Below are positions 33,007 through 42,578 of a stretch of 58,133 nucleotides of DNA, one piece after another. The stretch's first letter is position 1. Each line of letters begins with the position of its first letter. The notes under the pieces are model-generated. The model was not told the DNA's origin, did no database searches, and worked only from the letters and a program-made list of their open reading frames with translations. A program made the position numbers and the translations under genes. Source of the stretch: Methanobrevibacter sp. (GTDB lineage: Archaea > Methanobacteriota > Methanobacteria > Methanobacteriales > Methanobacteriaceae); the NCBI GenBank assembly GCA_017434555.1, contig JAFRFB010000144.1, positions 1 to 58,133 of the forward strand. Reading direction: 5' to 3'.

Positions 33007-33336
33007 ATGTGTGAAGAAAAAATTACTTATGCTGACGTTGAGGAATACCAAGGTCTCTTTACTCTGGCTCCGTCATTTCTGCTTGAAACATTTGCGAAAA
33101 GAAATACAAATCTGGTTTTAATGTTCAAATCAATTATCAAGTCATATATGGACAGTCTCACTGAAATTCAAAAAGAAAAGCTGGATATCATTCTTTCAAC
33201 AGATATTGATGAACTTCAAAGTATAATGAATGAAGCATATCAAAGAACAAAAATTAAACAGTATAAAGTTTTGGCCAATCCGGATTATCGATCATTTATT
33301 AAGGATAATTTGGACGAAATAAAGGCATTGTTATAA
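33007..33336 (+). CDS. Small helical hypothetical protein
   Basis: 109 aa, all helical by appearance, with EYQGLFTLAPSFLLETFAKRNTNLVLMFKS and LDIILSTDIDELQSIMNEAYQRTKIKQYKVLANPDYRSFI. No motif is recognised. It sits between the ATP-grasp gene's terminator (9 bp away) and the MFS gene (34 bp away). The hydrophobicity is too low for a membrane protein. It may belong functionally with its neighbours but nothing in the sequence proves it. Confidence 0.55.
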   Translation: MCEEKITYADVEEYQGLFTLAPSFLLETFAKRNTNLVLMFKSIIKSYMDSLTEIQKEKLDIILSTDIDELQSIMNEAYQRTKIKQYKVLANPDYRSFIKDNLDEIKALL

Positions 33337-33370
33337 TATAAATAGTCATGTTTACATAATATTATTTATT

Positions 33371-34733
33371 ATGGGAATTTCTTTTAATTTGGAAGATAAA
33401 AAAATTGTTATTGTGCGGCATTAACTCAGCTTATTCAGCAGTTAATCTGTAATATGACTGTTGTTGCGCTTCCACAGATAGCTGAAGATTTAAACTTTAA
33501 TATAGATATGATGATGTGGGTAAATCTGATATATATATATGTTCTTTAGTTGCTTTCTGTATTCCCGGCGCTAAAGTTATTTCCCAATATGGGGTTAAAA
33601 AATGTACCCTTTATTGTTTTATCTTATTATTTATTTCAGTTTTAATTTCCATATTTGCCGTTAACCCATACCTGTTTCTTCTTTCAAGAGGAATTCAGGG
33701 TTTATCCTGCGCATTGTTATCAGTTAGTATTTATATGCTGATTGTAAATGATTTGGAAGATGATGAAGTAGGTCCTGCTTTGGGTATTGTCGGTTCTTCC
33801 GGATATATCGGAATGCTTATTGCCCATTCATTTATGGGTTTTACAATGTTTTTTACCAGCTGGAGAACTGCATTTTTAATATTCATTCCAATTATTCTGA
33901 TTTTATTCTTCATTTTGAGAGGAGTCAAGAAAGAATGGACTACTGAAAAACAAAAGATTGATAATCTGGGATCTTTGATTTATGTTGTTACTATGGGATT
34001 ATTGGCTTATGGAATCACTATTCTTGATGAGTGGGGAATCGTTCTTGTAATCGCCAGTATTTTTCTATTGATTTTATTTGTCAAGGTTGAAAAACGTGCT
34101 AAACATCCTATTTATAATCTTAAACTATTAAAAGATGTAAGATATGTAATAGGTAATTATGCTGCAATGGCTGCTTATTTTACTACAACAATAGCATTTA
34201 ATGCAATTACATTCTATCTGCTTTATATTGAAGATTATTCTGAATACTTTATTGGGTTGATATTGCTTATTGCACCTATTATTATGGTAGGGTTATCCGG
34301 TTTTTCCGGAAGACTTACAAAAAGAGTCGATCCAAGAATTATTTCAGGTGTTGCAATGGCATTCATTTTCACTTCAATGATTTTATATGCCTTCATGGAT
34401 CACTTTGAATTGGAATATTTAATTTTTGCCTGTATTTTACAGGGAATCGGTGCCGGCTTATTCTCAGCTCCAAACAATAAGTATGTATTGACTTTGGTTG
34501 ATGTTAAAGATTTGCCCGATGCAAGTTCATTATTATCTACAAATAAGGAATTCGGAAAGATTTTAAGCGGAGGAATATATACATTAATTTTCTCCATTTT
34601 CATAGTGGGCGGACAATTGGGGGATTCTTCTGTAGATTACTTGTTGATTTTATCTACCCATATTATGATGATTATTAATGCAATTGTTGCTTTTGTTGCT
34701 ATGGCATTGCTCTTTTACAGTTATACCAAATGA
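33371..34733 (+). pseudogene. MFS exporter with two frameshifts
   Basis: An ATG at 33371 opens MGISFNLEDKKIVIV and stops after 15 codons. One frame over, the protein continues AALTQLIQQLICNMTVVALPQIAEDLN to a stop just after an (AT)6 tract, and one frame over again it runs from CSLVAFCIPGAKVISQYGVKK to 34733. Joined, it is a DHA2-type MFS exporter like the one at 13297 (motif A region PGAKVISQYGVKK, motif C region LGIVGSSGYIGMLIAHSF). Loss of one AT unit would repair the second break; a one-base insertion is needed for the first. Either a pseudogene, a phase-variable gene, or a sequencing artefact. Confidence 0.75.
33529..33540 (+). repeat. (AT)6 tract at an MFS frameshift
   Basis: Six AT units lie exactly at the point where the MFS reading frame is lost. 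Five units would restore it. Confidence 0.7.
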
Positions 34734-34834
34734 ATTGGATTATGATGCTGATGTTGTTTCATTTTTCAGAAGTGTATTTTCATCATGGATTAAGGATATG
34801 TTCTAATCGAATTATTTTTTTCAAAATATCAAAG

Positions 34835-34850
34835 TTTAGGTATACCTAAA
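34835..34850 (+). promoter_or_regulatory. DtxR/MntR-type metal-regulator operator
   Basis: TTTAGGTATACCTAAA is a perfect 16-bp palindrome matching the consensus style of DtxR-family (iron or manganese dependent) repressors. It is directly followed by AATTTATATA (34851-34860), a TATA box, so bound repressor would cover the BRE. The only ORF downstream on this strand is a 19-codon frame at 34907. Confidence 0.7.
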
Positions 34851-34906
34851 AATTTATATACTCATTAAAATAAAATAATATTAAATAGTAACGCGGGAGG
34901 TATACT

Positions 34907-34966
34907 ATGATAATAGGTATTGAAAACCTAAAAGAAAAGCAAAAAGAAAAAGAAGAATCTGAATAA
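34907..34966 (+). CDS. 19-aa peptide behind a metal-regulated promoter
   Basis: The ATG at 34907 follows an excellent GGGAGG site (34895-34900). The product MIIGIENLKEKQKEKEESE is highly charged and helical, and stops at TAA 34964. It has the promoter and ribosome-binding site of a real gene, but the product may be a leader peptide or the stub of a lost metal-transport gene. From here to 35170 only AT-rich DNA with T-runs is seen. Confidence 0.5.
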   Translation: MIIGIENLKEKQKEKEESE

Positions 34967-35170
34967 TGGCCAACATTATTCTTATTCTAAACTATTTTTA
35001 CAATATTTTCAATATGAAATTCAATTAAATATATTGAATACAGCATTCATTATTTTTAATATATGTTAAAAAGATGATGAATTTTAAACCATTACTTCAA
35101 AATATTTTATGGTTATGGAAAAAATTTTTAATATTGGCGATGGCATACACATGTGTCTTTTAAAAAAATC

Positions 35171-36133
35171 TTAAATTACTTCAAAACCTATTAGTCTGAT
35201 TTTGTTGGAAATCAATTTCGGATTGTTTTTGTCTATTTCTTCGGAGAGTTTTGTCGTGATGTATTTTTTATTGTCATCTGCAAAAACGGTAGCTATGTTA
35301 TATTCATCACAATCCATCAAAACACTTGCAAGGAAGTTTGCACCGCTGGAAATACCAATACCCAAACCGAATTCCTTAGCTATTCTTTTTGACATATTGA
35401 TTGCATCGCAGTCTTCAATTAAAACAATATCATCAATTAATTCTTTTTGAACAATTCCCGGAATAAAGTCATCACCGATTCCTTCAATCATGTGGCTTCC
35501 TTCCTCCATTCCCATTTTAAGAATGGATAATGTGGACGGTTCAAGAGCAAATATCTTTGAATCTGGATTGTGTTGTTTTAATCTTTTACCTATTCCCATC
35601 AATGTTCCACCGGTACCGATACCTGATACAAAAGCATTAACATCTGGAAATGAATTAATTATTTCCTGACCGGTTGTATTGTATTGGGCTTCAACATTTA
35701 ACACATTATCGAATTGGAGAGGTCTGAAAGCATTGTTTTCTCGGGCAAAATCTTCTGCAAGTTCCAAAGCCTTTTTAAATCCACCTTCCTCTTTAGATAC
35801 AAGGTGAACATGGGCCCCATACATTTCAATAAGATTTCTTCTTTCAATAGATACCCAGTCAGGCATGAAAATATGAACGTCATGGCCGAAAAGCGCGCCG
35901 ATAGCACTAAAGGAAATTCCAGTATTTCCGCTTGTAACTTCAACAATAGATTGTCCTTCTTTTAGATTGCCGTTTTCTCTTTCTTTTTTGATAATATAAT
36001 ATGCAATTCTATCTTTAATGCTTCCAGTATAATTGTAATATTCGAGTTTAGCATAAATACTACTTAGTTTTCCTTCGTATTCATAATTGATTTTTATCAT
36101 CGGCGTATTGCCTATTAACTTTTCGATATTCAT
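35171..36133 (-). CDS. cysK: Cysteine synthase-like PLP enzyme
   Basis: 320 aa from ATG 36133 (MNIEKLIGNTPMIKI). A TTG six codons earlier is less likely. The fold-type II PLP motif is intact: NYTGSIKDRIAYYII carries the Schiff-base Lys, TSGNTGISFSAIG binds the substrate carboxylate, and GIGTGGTLMGIGKRLK binds the PLP phosphate. GIGISSGANF is the conserved C-terminal motif. It would make cysteine (or a beta-substituted alanine) from O-acetyl- or O-phosphoserine and sulfide. It is a single gene, divergent from the metallopeptidase-like gene, lying between two ATP-grasp/exporter sets, so a specialised amino-acid product is also possible. Confidence 0.85.
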   Translation of the reverse strand: MNIEKLIGNTPMIKINYEYEGKLSSIYAKLEYYNYTGSIKDRIAYYIIKKERENGNLKEGQSIVEVTSGNTGISFSAIGALFGHDVHIFMPDWVSIERRNLIEMYGAHVHLVSKEEGGFKKALELAEDFARENNAFRPLQFDNVLNVEAQYNTTGQEIINSFPDVNAFVSGIGTGGTLMGIGKRLKQHNPDSKIFALEPSTLSILKMGMEEGSHMIEGIGDDFIPGIVQKELIDDIVLIEDCDAINMSKRIAKEFGLGIGISSGANFLASVLMDCDEYNIATVFADDNKKYITTKLSEEIDKNNPKLISNKIRLIGFEVI

Positions 36134-36240
36134 AATTTCAATCCAATCCAAATAATGTAATATTATAATTTTTGTGTTTCAATTATAAAATACTTTTTTA
36201 TAGACAAATATATTAATTTTGGAATTCAAATATCTGATTA

Positions 36241-36981
36241 ATGATAAGGAAAAATACTTTAAGAAATCTGATATTTTTAATAGTTATTCTGATTTTTTTA
36301 ATTGTAGTCATCAGCCAGATTATGCCGGGCAGTGATAATGGATTAAATAATTCCTCCGGAATAACCCATGAGGTCATTGCCAACAATTCTACCCAGGATG
36401 GCGGAACGGTAGAAGTAATCAGAAATATGGGAAATACCAATGCCAAAAAGATTGCATGTGTTGTAGGTGTTCATCCTCTTGAAAACGATACGCATAAGAC
36501 ATTTCTAAAGACCCTTCCGACATTGAACAATCTGAACTACTGCTATGACGTTTACATTATCAATGTAACTGAAGACTTTTCAGCTTACGGAGAGCTTCAT
36601 CCGGACGATGAGCCCGGAAGAGCGACAGGTCAGGATTTGGCCTTGAAATATGTATATCCACAAATCGTTAACGGAAGTTATGAAATGGCAGTTGACATAC
36701 ATGCGCATGGTGGGGCATACGGAGAGCACAATACATTTGTTTTCAGTCCAGTAGACGGATCAGTCGGTGAAAGCTATGGAAGAAATGTTTCCACAAGCAC
36801 TCAAAACATTTCATATTATAATCCCCAACACACTACAAGCGGCCCTTACCTTACTGTTCCTTTAAATCAGAATGGTGTTCCTGCATTTTACTTTGAAGAA
36901 AACAGTTATATTTCACAAAACATCAAGGATGCCCATATCCTGGAACTTATAAGAGCTATTGACAATCTGAAATTTAATTAA
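36241..36981 (+). CDS. Signal-anchored M14/AstE-like metallohydrolase candidate
   Basis: 246 aa. Residues 10-28 are a signal anchor. The exported part starts with a variable Asn/Ser region, then KKIACVVGVHPLENDTHK with a His-x2-Glu pair like the zinc ligands of M14/succinylglutamate-desuccinylase folds, and later MAVDIHAHGGAYGEHNTFVF with a third His. The end has PAFYFEENSY, where a Glu could act as the general base. Length is short but adequate for a minimal domain. It could trim a peptide in the cell wall or medium. It is 14 bp before the broken ATP-grasp gene. Confidence 0.55.
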   Translation: MIRKNTLRNLIFLIVILIFLIVVISQIMPGSDNGLNNSSGITHEVIANNSTQDGGTVEVIRNMGNTNAKKIACVVGVHPLENDTHKTFLKTLPTLNNLNYCYDVYIINVTEDFSAYGELHPDDEPGRATGQDLALKYVYPQIVNGSYEMAVDIHAHGGAYGEHNTFVFSPVDGSVGESYGRNVSTSTQNISYYNPQHTTSGPYLTVPLNQNGVPAFYFEENSYISQNIKDAHILELIRAIDNLKFN

Positions 36982-36994
36982 AACAGGTGTTTTC

Positions 36995-38678
36995 ATGAGA
37001 AATATTATAATTGTTCAGTGCACTTCAACAGGTAAGAATTATGTTCAGGATATTATTAATCGAAAATGTAATCCTATCGTTTTAGAGCTAAGGTTAAAAA
37101 TGATTCAAAAGAAGCGATGGAAAATCTGCAAAAAATAAGAGACGGATATAAATCTCTTGAAAATTTTGAGTTAATTTATGAACAGGATACATATGAAGAT
37201 ACTCTTGAAATGGTTAAACAGTATGATCCTTTATTAATAATTCCAGGTACCGAAGAGGGCGTTATACTGGCCACTAAATTATCCAATGATTTAAATTTAC
37301 TTTGTAATCCTATTGAAAACCTCGATGCAATGACTTTGAAAAATGAAATGCAAAAGAGATTGGCTGAAAATAATCTCAGATATATTAAAGGCCAGACTGT
37401 AAGCACGATAGACGAGGCAATAGATTTTTATGAGCGTGAAGGCTTAAATGAAGTTGTAATAAAACCTCTATACAGTGCAGGATCGGTCGGCGTACGTATC
37501 TGTTTAAATAAGGATGAAATGATTAAAGCTGTTCGAGAGGTATTGGAGCAAAGAGGATACTATGGAAATGAATTTGATGAAGTTTTGATTCAGGAACGCA
37601 TTGATGGTATGGAATACGTGGTAAATACTGTCTCATGCGATGGCATTCATAGGCTAACTACAATATGGAAATATCATAAGGTTAAAACAGAAGAGGGAGG
37701 CATTGTCTATGATTATGATGAAATAATCGCTGATTTAGGCCTTGGTGAATCACAGCTTGTTGAATATGCTTATGATGTTGCAGATGCCATGGGATTAAAT
37801 ATGGGCCTGTACATGGAGAGTATATGATAGATGAAAACGGCCCTGTTTTAATTGAAGTAAACTGCAGACCAATGGGCAGTTCTTTAGAACCGGAATTTTT
37901 AGATAGAATATCTGGTCAGCACGAAACAGACAGTTCCCTTGATTCTTATTTAAATCCTGAAAAGTTCCATAAAAAACTCAATGAAGGTTACAGATTATTT
38001 TCATATGGCGTAATCAAATCATTAATTGTTCCTAATGATGTGATTGTTGAATCTTCACCTATAACATATATCAGCAGCAAATTAAAAAGCTTTTATAAAA
38101 TATCCTTAAATATTCATGAGGATTATCAACCCTTTTTAAAAACACAGGACCTTGAAAGCAGTGCAGGAGATATCTATCTTGTCCATGAAGATTTTAATCA
38201 GGTGATAAATGATGTTAACTACATACGCACCCTTGAAAAACAGGCTTTCCAATTGGTTTTAAGTGAAGGATTGAATAAAAATAAGGTAATCTGCAATGAT
38301 GATGAGGATTTAAAATTATTATTGGAAGATATTAAAAGTTATGGGTCTATCCTTTTAGTTACAGATGAGGAAATTGATGAATTAGATATATTACAAGTTG
38401 CTCCTGATAAATTGGATGAAATTAAAGGGAAGTTTGACTATATTATAATCAATATCAATAAAAGCATTATTAATAAAAAGGATGATTATGTTGCAGAGTT
38501 ATTTTTAAATATATTCAATAAGATAAGGACTGGAGGATATATATTTATTTTAAAAAATACTTATGATTATCTTCCTAATGGTAGATTGGGTGCAGAAGCT
38601 CTTGTAAAAATTTTTGACCTGAAAATCCAAATGCCAAAACATAATCTTAAAAAGATAGTTATAGCATCAAATATTTAA
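36995..38678 (+). pseudogene. Second ATP-grasp gene, broken by two frameshifts
   Basis: The ATG at 36995 begins MRNIIIVQCTSTGKNYVQDI, closely matching the start of the protein at 31272. The frame is lost near 37090 (one base missing around GAGCTAAGGTT) and again near 37800 (before YGPVHGEYMIDENGPVL). After correction the product is about 560 aa and aligns throughout, including KPLYSAGSVGVRI, VEVNCRPMGS and the methyltransferase-like C-terminus (IRTGGYIFIL). Two independent breaks argue for decay, unless both are sequencing errors. The MATE gene starts 9 bp after its stop. Confidence 0.8.
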
Positions 38679-38687
38679 GAGATCAAC

Positions 38688-40369
38688 ATGACTTATGAAC
38701 GGAATTATAATTTATTAAATAATAAATTTAAGGAATTATTTATCCCAACATTACTTGCTTCAATAGCAGGTAATTTTGCAGTTCTGGCTGATGCATTATT
38801 AATCAGTATGTTTATGGTTCCTTTAAATCTGTTTGTTATTCAGAGTGTTGGACCATTAGTTGCATTTGTTAATGTAATTTACTGGTTAATAGGTTTTGGA
38901 GGATCCATCCTTTGTACTCATGCACGGGCGGAATTTGATAGTGAAAAAGGCAATTACTTATTCACCGTTTCATTGATTAGTGTTATTTTAATCGGATTGG
39001 CGATAAGCCTTTTAGGATTTTTGTTTCCGGATTTTTTTATGCAGTTATTATGTGCATCAAATCAATTTAAGCCCCTTATTAGTCAGTATTTTAATTTATA
39101 TATTATAGGAATACCGTTTCTTTGTTATTTTGCTGTTTTAGCTTATTTCATAAAGACTGATGATTTTATAAAACTGCAATTTAGGACATTTCTCTTATGC
39201 AATGCCATAAATGTGATTTTGGATGTTGTATTTATAAAATTCCTTAATTTTGGTATTGCCGGGGCCGGTTTGGCTACTACGCTCGGAAATATTATTGCAG
39301 CTATTTATATAACTACCTATTTTTTTAATTCAAAAGCTACTTTAAAATTAGTAAAAGTTAGATTTTTTAAATCAATGAGGTACTTGGTTGATATTTCTAA
39401 AGCAGGATTTTCCAGTGCTTCAATTCCATTGTATGAATCAGTTAAACTCTTGTTTATTAATATTCTGATTGGTGGAATTCTAGGTGAAGTTGGATTGGCA
39501 GCATTTAACATGTGTTTCAATACTTTATATTTTGTTGGGATTTTTATATTGGGTACAGCACAGTCAATTTTACCTATTGTGGCTGTTTATTATGCTGAAG
39601 AAGATTTTCAGGGTATAGACTACGTTACCAAAATCTCATTAAAAATAGCACTTCTATTCGGGATTTTCTTTACGATTCTTTTTGTAGTTTTTCCGCAATC
39701 AATATTGTTCATATTTTCAGTTACAGATCCTTTACAGATTCCTATTATATTGAATGCAGTTAGAATATTTTCGTTATGCTTTTTAGGTTATTCAATAAGT
39801 TTATTATACATTTTTTACGCACCGTCAGTTGAATATTATAAATTGGCTAATATTATCGCAATTCTTGAAGGTTTGATTCTTCCAATAATTTTTGCATATC
39901 TCTTCGGATATTTCTGGGGCGTAGATGGAATTTGGATTTCATTTTCAATAACGGAAGTCGGCACTGTTTTATTCATTTATATATATTCAAAATATGTCTC
40001 TAAAAAAACTAATGGAATGTACTCCGGATTTTTCATAAATAAACAGCTTCGTGATAAAAGAAGAAAGGAATATACTGTTAAAGGAAATAAGGAAGATGTA
40101 CTTATTCTTTCAAAAGAAATTAATAGCTATTTTGATGATTCAAATCTCTCTTTAGTAATTGAGCAAATGCTTTTTTATATTATAGATATTAATGATGGAT
40201 TGGATTGGATTGATATTATTGTACGTGAAAAAGATGATTCATTTGTAATTTAATTAAAGATAATGGAATTAATTTTAATCCTGAAAATATCAATTCTTCT
40301 GCAGACGATATTGATTACTCTCAAATATTGGGTTTTAACATTACTCTTTTAACAGTCAAAAATAATTAA
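38688..40369 (+). pseudogene. MATE transporter fused to a kinase-like ATPase domain, frameshifted near the end
   Basis: The first frame (38688-40253) gives 521 aa: a 12-helix MATE exporter (about 1-450) followed by a soluble tail KEDVLILSKEINSYFDDSNLSLVIEQMLFYIID. It stops at 40251. Shifting one frame continues IKDNGINFNPENI and ILGFNITLLTV to a TAA at 40369. DNG plus the preceding helix is the G1 region of a HATPase_c_2 (anti-sigma kinase-like) domain. Adding one T to the TTT run at about 40249 would give a continuous protein of about 560 aa. As sequenced, the ATPase domain is cut before its nucleotide-binding loop. Confidence 0.7.
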
Positions 40370-40494
40370 TTCTTTTTTGAAAAAAATTTTTATCTTATTA
40401 AAAACTTATTTATATTAATAAAAAATAATATAATAACGATGATTAAATAACTATTGTTATATTTTAATATTAATAAAAAATTTGGTTGAAAAAA

Positions 40495-41340
40495 ATGAAT
40501 GATACGACAAAGATTTTAACTATTCAGGACATTTCATGTTTTGGTCAGTGCTCAATAACAGTAGCATTGCCTGTTGTTTCGGCTTTTGGAATAGAAACTG
40601 CAATTCTTCCTTCTGCAGTATTGTCAACACATACTTCAGGATTTACTGATTATACTGTAAGAGATTTAACTGAAGACCTTCCCCTAATACAAAAACATTG
40701 GGAAAGTGAAGGAATAGATTTTGATGCAATATACACAGGATTTATCGCATCAATTGAACAGCTGGACTATATTAAAGACATTATTGATTCCAGACTTAAA
40801 TCCGGAGGCATCACATTTGTAGACCCTGCAATGGCAGACCATGGTGAATTTTACAACGGCTTTGACCAGGAATTTGCAGATAAAATGGGTGAACTTTGTA
40901 AAATGGGGGATTTTATTCTTCCAAATACTACCGAGGCATGCTTTATACTGCACAAAGAGTGGAAAGAACATTTCACAAAAGAAGAAATGATTGAAATGGC
41001 AAAGGAGCTGTCTGAATTCACAAAACGATACGTTATTCTCAAGGGATATGAAAACGAAAACAATGAAATGGGAATGATTGTTTTAGATAAAAAAGAAGAT
41101 AATATAGAAATCGTTTACAATGATAAAATAGACTATATATCCCACGGAACCGGAGACGTTTTCGCTTCATCATTTGTCGGATCAACCATGGTGGGCAAAT
41201 CACCTACATCCGCTGCAAAAATTGCAGGGGAGTTTACTAAAAAAGCTATTGAAAAGACAATAGGTGATGAAAATCATAAATATGGAGTCAAGTTTGAACA
41301 GGCGATTCCGGAGTTATATGATTTGCTGGATACATTATAG
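40495..41340 (+). CDS. pdxY: Pyridoxal/pyridoxamine kinase
   Basis: 281 aa from ATG 40495, with GGTTGA upstream. It belongs to the ribokinase-like superfamily: KILTIQDISCFGQCSITVALPVVSAFGIET at the N-terminus, the SAVLSTHTSGF substrate segment, FVDPAMADHGEFY, and the catalytic SHGTGDVFAS anion hole with Asp. This is the PdxY/PdxK pattern. It phosphorylates pyridoxal or pyridoxamine to make PLP, needed for example by the cysteine-synthase-like enzyme nearby. AT-rich 125 bp upstream contain TATA-like runs. Confidence 0.85.
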   Translation: MNDTTKILTIQDISCFGQCSITVALPVVSAFGIETAILPSAVLSTHTSGFTDYTVRDLTEDLPLIQKHWESEGIDFDAIYTGFIASIEQLDYIKDIIDSRLKSGGITFVDPAMADHGEFYNGFDQEFADKMGELCKMGDFILPNTTEACFILHKEWKEHFTKEEMIEMAKELSEFTKRYVILKGYENENNEMGMIVLDKKEDNIEIVYNDKIDYISHGTGDVFASSFVGSTMVGKSPTSAAKIAGEFTKKAIEKTIGDENHKYGVKFEQAIPELYDLLDTL

Positions 41341-41415
41341 CTTGTGCATTTGCACCATCTTAACTGTTGATTAGTTCACAAAATTTATATTAAATTTATA
41401 ACTAAAATTATATTG

Positions 41416-42543
41416 ATGGTTAAAAAAACTGTATGGTCACTATCAGTAGTATGTTTTGCAATGTCAACATTACTGAGTTTAGTGGGATTGATTTCTGTAA
41501 TTCAACTGTATTTCAATGTTTCAATTTATTACGCCAGTTTATATGCTAGCATATTTGCAGGAGCATTGGGATTTTCAAGTTTAATTACGCCAGCTCTTTT
41601 TTCACGCTTTGAAAAAAAGAAACTGATTATGGTTATTTTGATAATAACTGCCTTATGTAATTTCATCCAGTTTTTTATTTCCAACTATTATATAGCACTC
41701 GTTTTTAGAGTAATACCCGCAATATTATATCCTATAGTTGTAAGTTCTGCATTAACTATTGTAGGTAAAATCAGCCCTAATGATACAAATAAGGTTGTTT
41801 TAGGTATTTCTGCCGGAAGTATTGTCGGTCTTTCTGTTACTTCCTTTTTAGGATTGAGCTATGGATTTCAAATAGCTATGTTATGGTACTGTTTGATAGA
41901 TTTAATATCTTTAGTACTAACTTTCCTTTTCATTCCTAAGTTTGAGGGAAATAAGGAACCGGTAGTTTTACAGATAAGTCATGCAAAGTCAAAACTCTTT
42001 TTAATTTCGATATTGTATGTTTTCTGCATGGTCGTGGGAATAAGCATTACATACAATTATATTCCAACATATCTTAATCAGGTAACTCATATGGATGCTC
42101 AGATGCTCTTTATTACCTTATTGATGATGGGTCTTTTATCAATGGTCGGAACAACATTATTCGGATATTTAATCAATAAAAACGGTAACAGAACTGTTCT
42201 CTTTTATCCTATAGGTTTTACTTTAATAATGTTTTTAGTGGGAAGTTTTGCGCAGCTTCCATTTCATGAATTTTGTATTTTGATGGTTTTTGCTATATTT
42301 GACGGGTCTGCATATACAGTTGCGCAGTATTGGGTCACCTCATCTGTTCGTGGCGCTCCGGAATTTGCAAACGGTATTTTCCTGTTGATGACCAATTTAG
42401 GGATATTCCTCGGAACTATGCTGGGTGGTGTAATAATTGATGTCATAGACATTTTATACATTTTCTACGGATCAATGATATTCATGCTTTTAGCAATTCC
42501 ATTCGTTTTAATCAGAATCAAATATTATCCTAAAGCACATTAA
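41416..42543 (+). CDS. MFS transporter (12-TM)
   Basis: 375 aa from ATG 41416. About 12 membrane helices are visible in two halves. The loop between helices 2 and 3 is short and reads TPALFSRFEKKKLIMVI, a weak motif A. The second half has FGYLINKNGNRTVLFYPIGF. The N-terminal SLVGLISVIQLYFNVSIYYASLY is like sugar-efflux/AraJ-type MFS members. The direction and substrate are not known. It lies between pdxY and the SAP gene on the same strand, with 75-bp and 35-bp gaps. Confidence 0.82.
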   Translation: MVKKTVWSLSVVCFAMSTLLSLVGLISVIQLYFNVSIYYASLYASIFAGALGFSSLITPALFSRFEKKKLIMVILIITALCNFIQFFISNYYIALVFRVIPAILYPIVVSSALTIVGKISPNDTNKVVLGISAGSIVGLSVTSFLGLSYGFQIAMLWYCLIDLISLVLTFLFIPKFEGNKEPVVLQISHAKSKLFLISILYVFCMVVGISITYNYIPTYLNQVTHMDAQMLFITLLMMGLLSMVGTTLFGYLINKNGNRTVLFYPIGFTLIMFLVGSFAQLPFHEFCILMVFAIFDGSAYTVAQYWVTSSVRGAPEFANGIFLLMTNLGIFLGTMLGGVIIDVIDILYIFYGSMIFMLLAIPFVLIRIKYYPKAH

Positions 42544-42578
42544 CTATAAAAATTATAATAAATAAAATTACTATTAAT

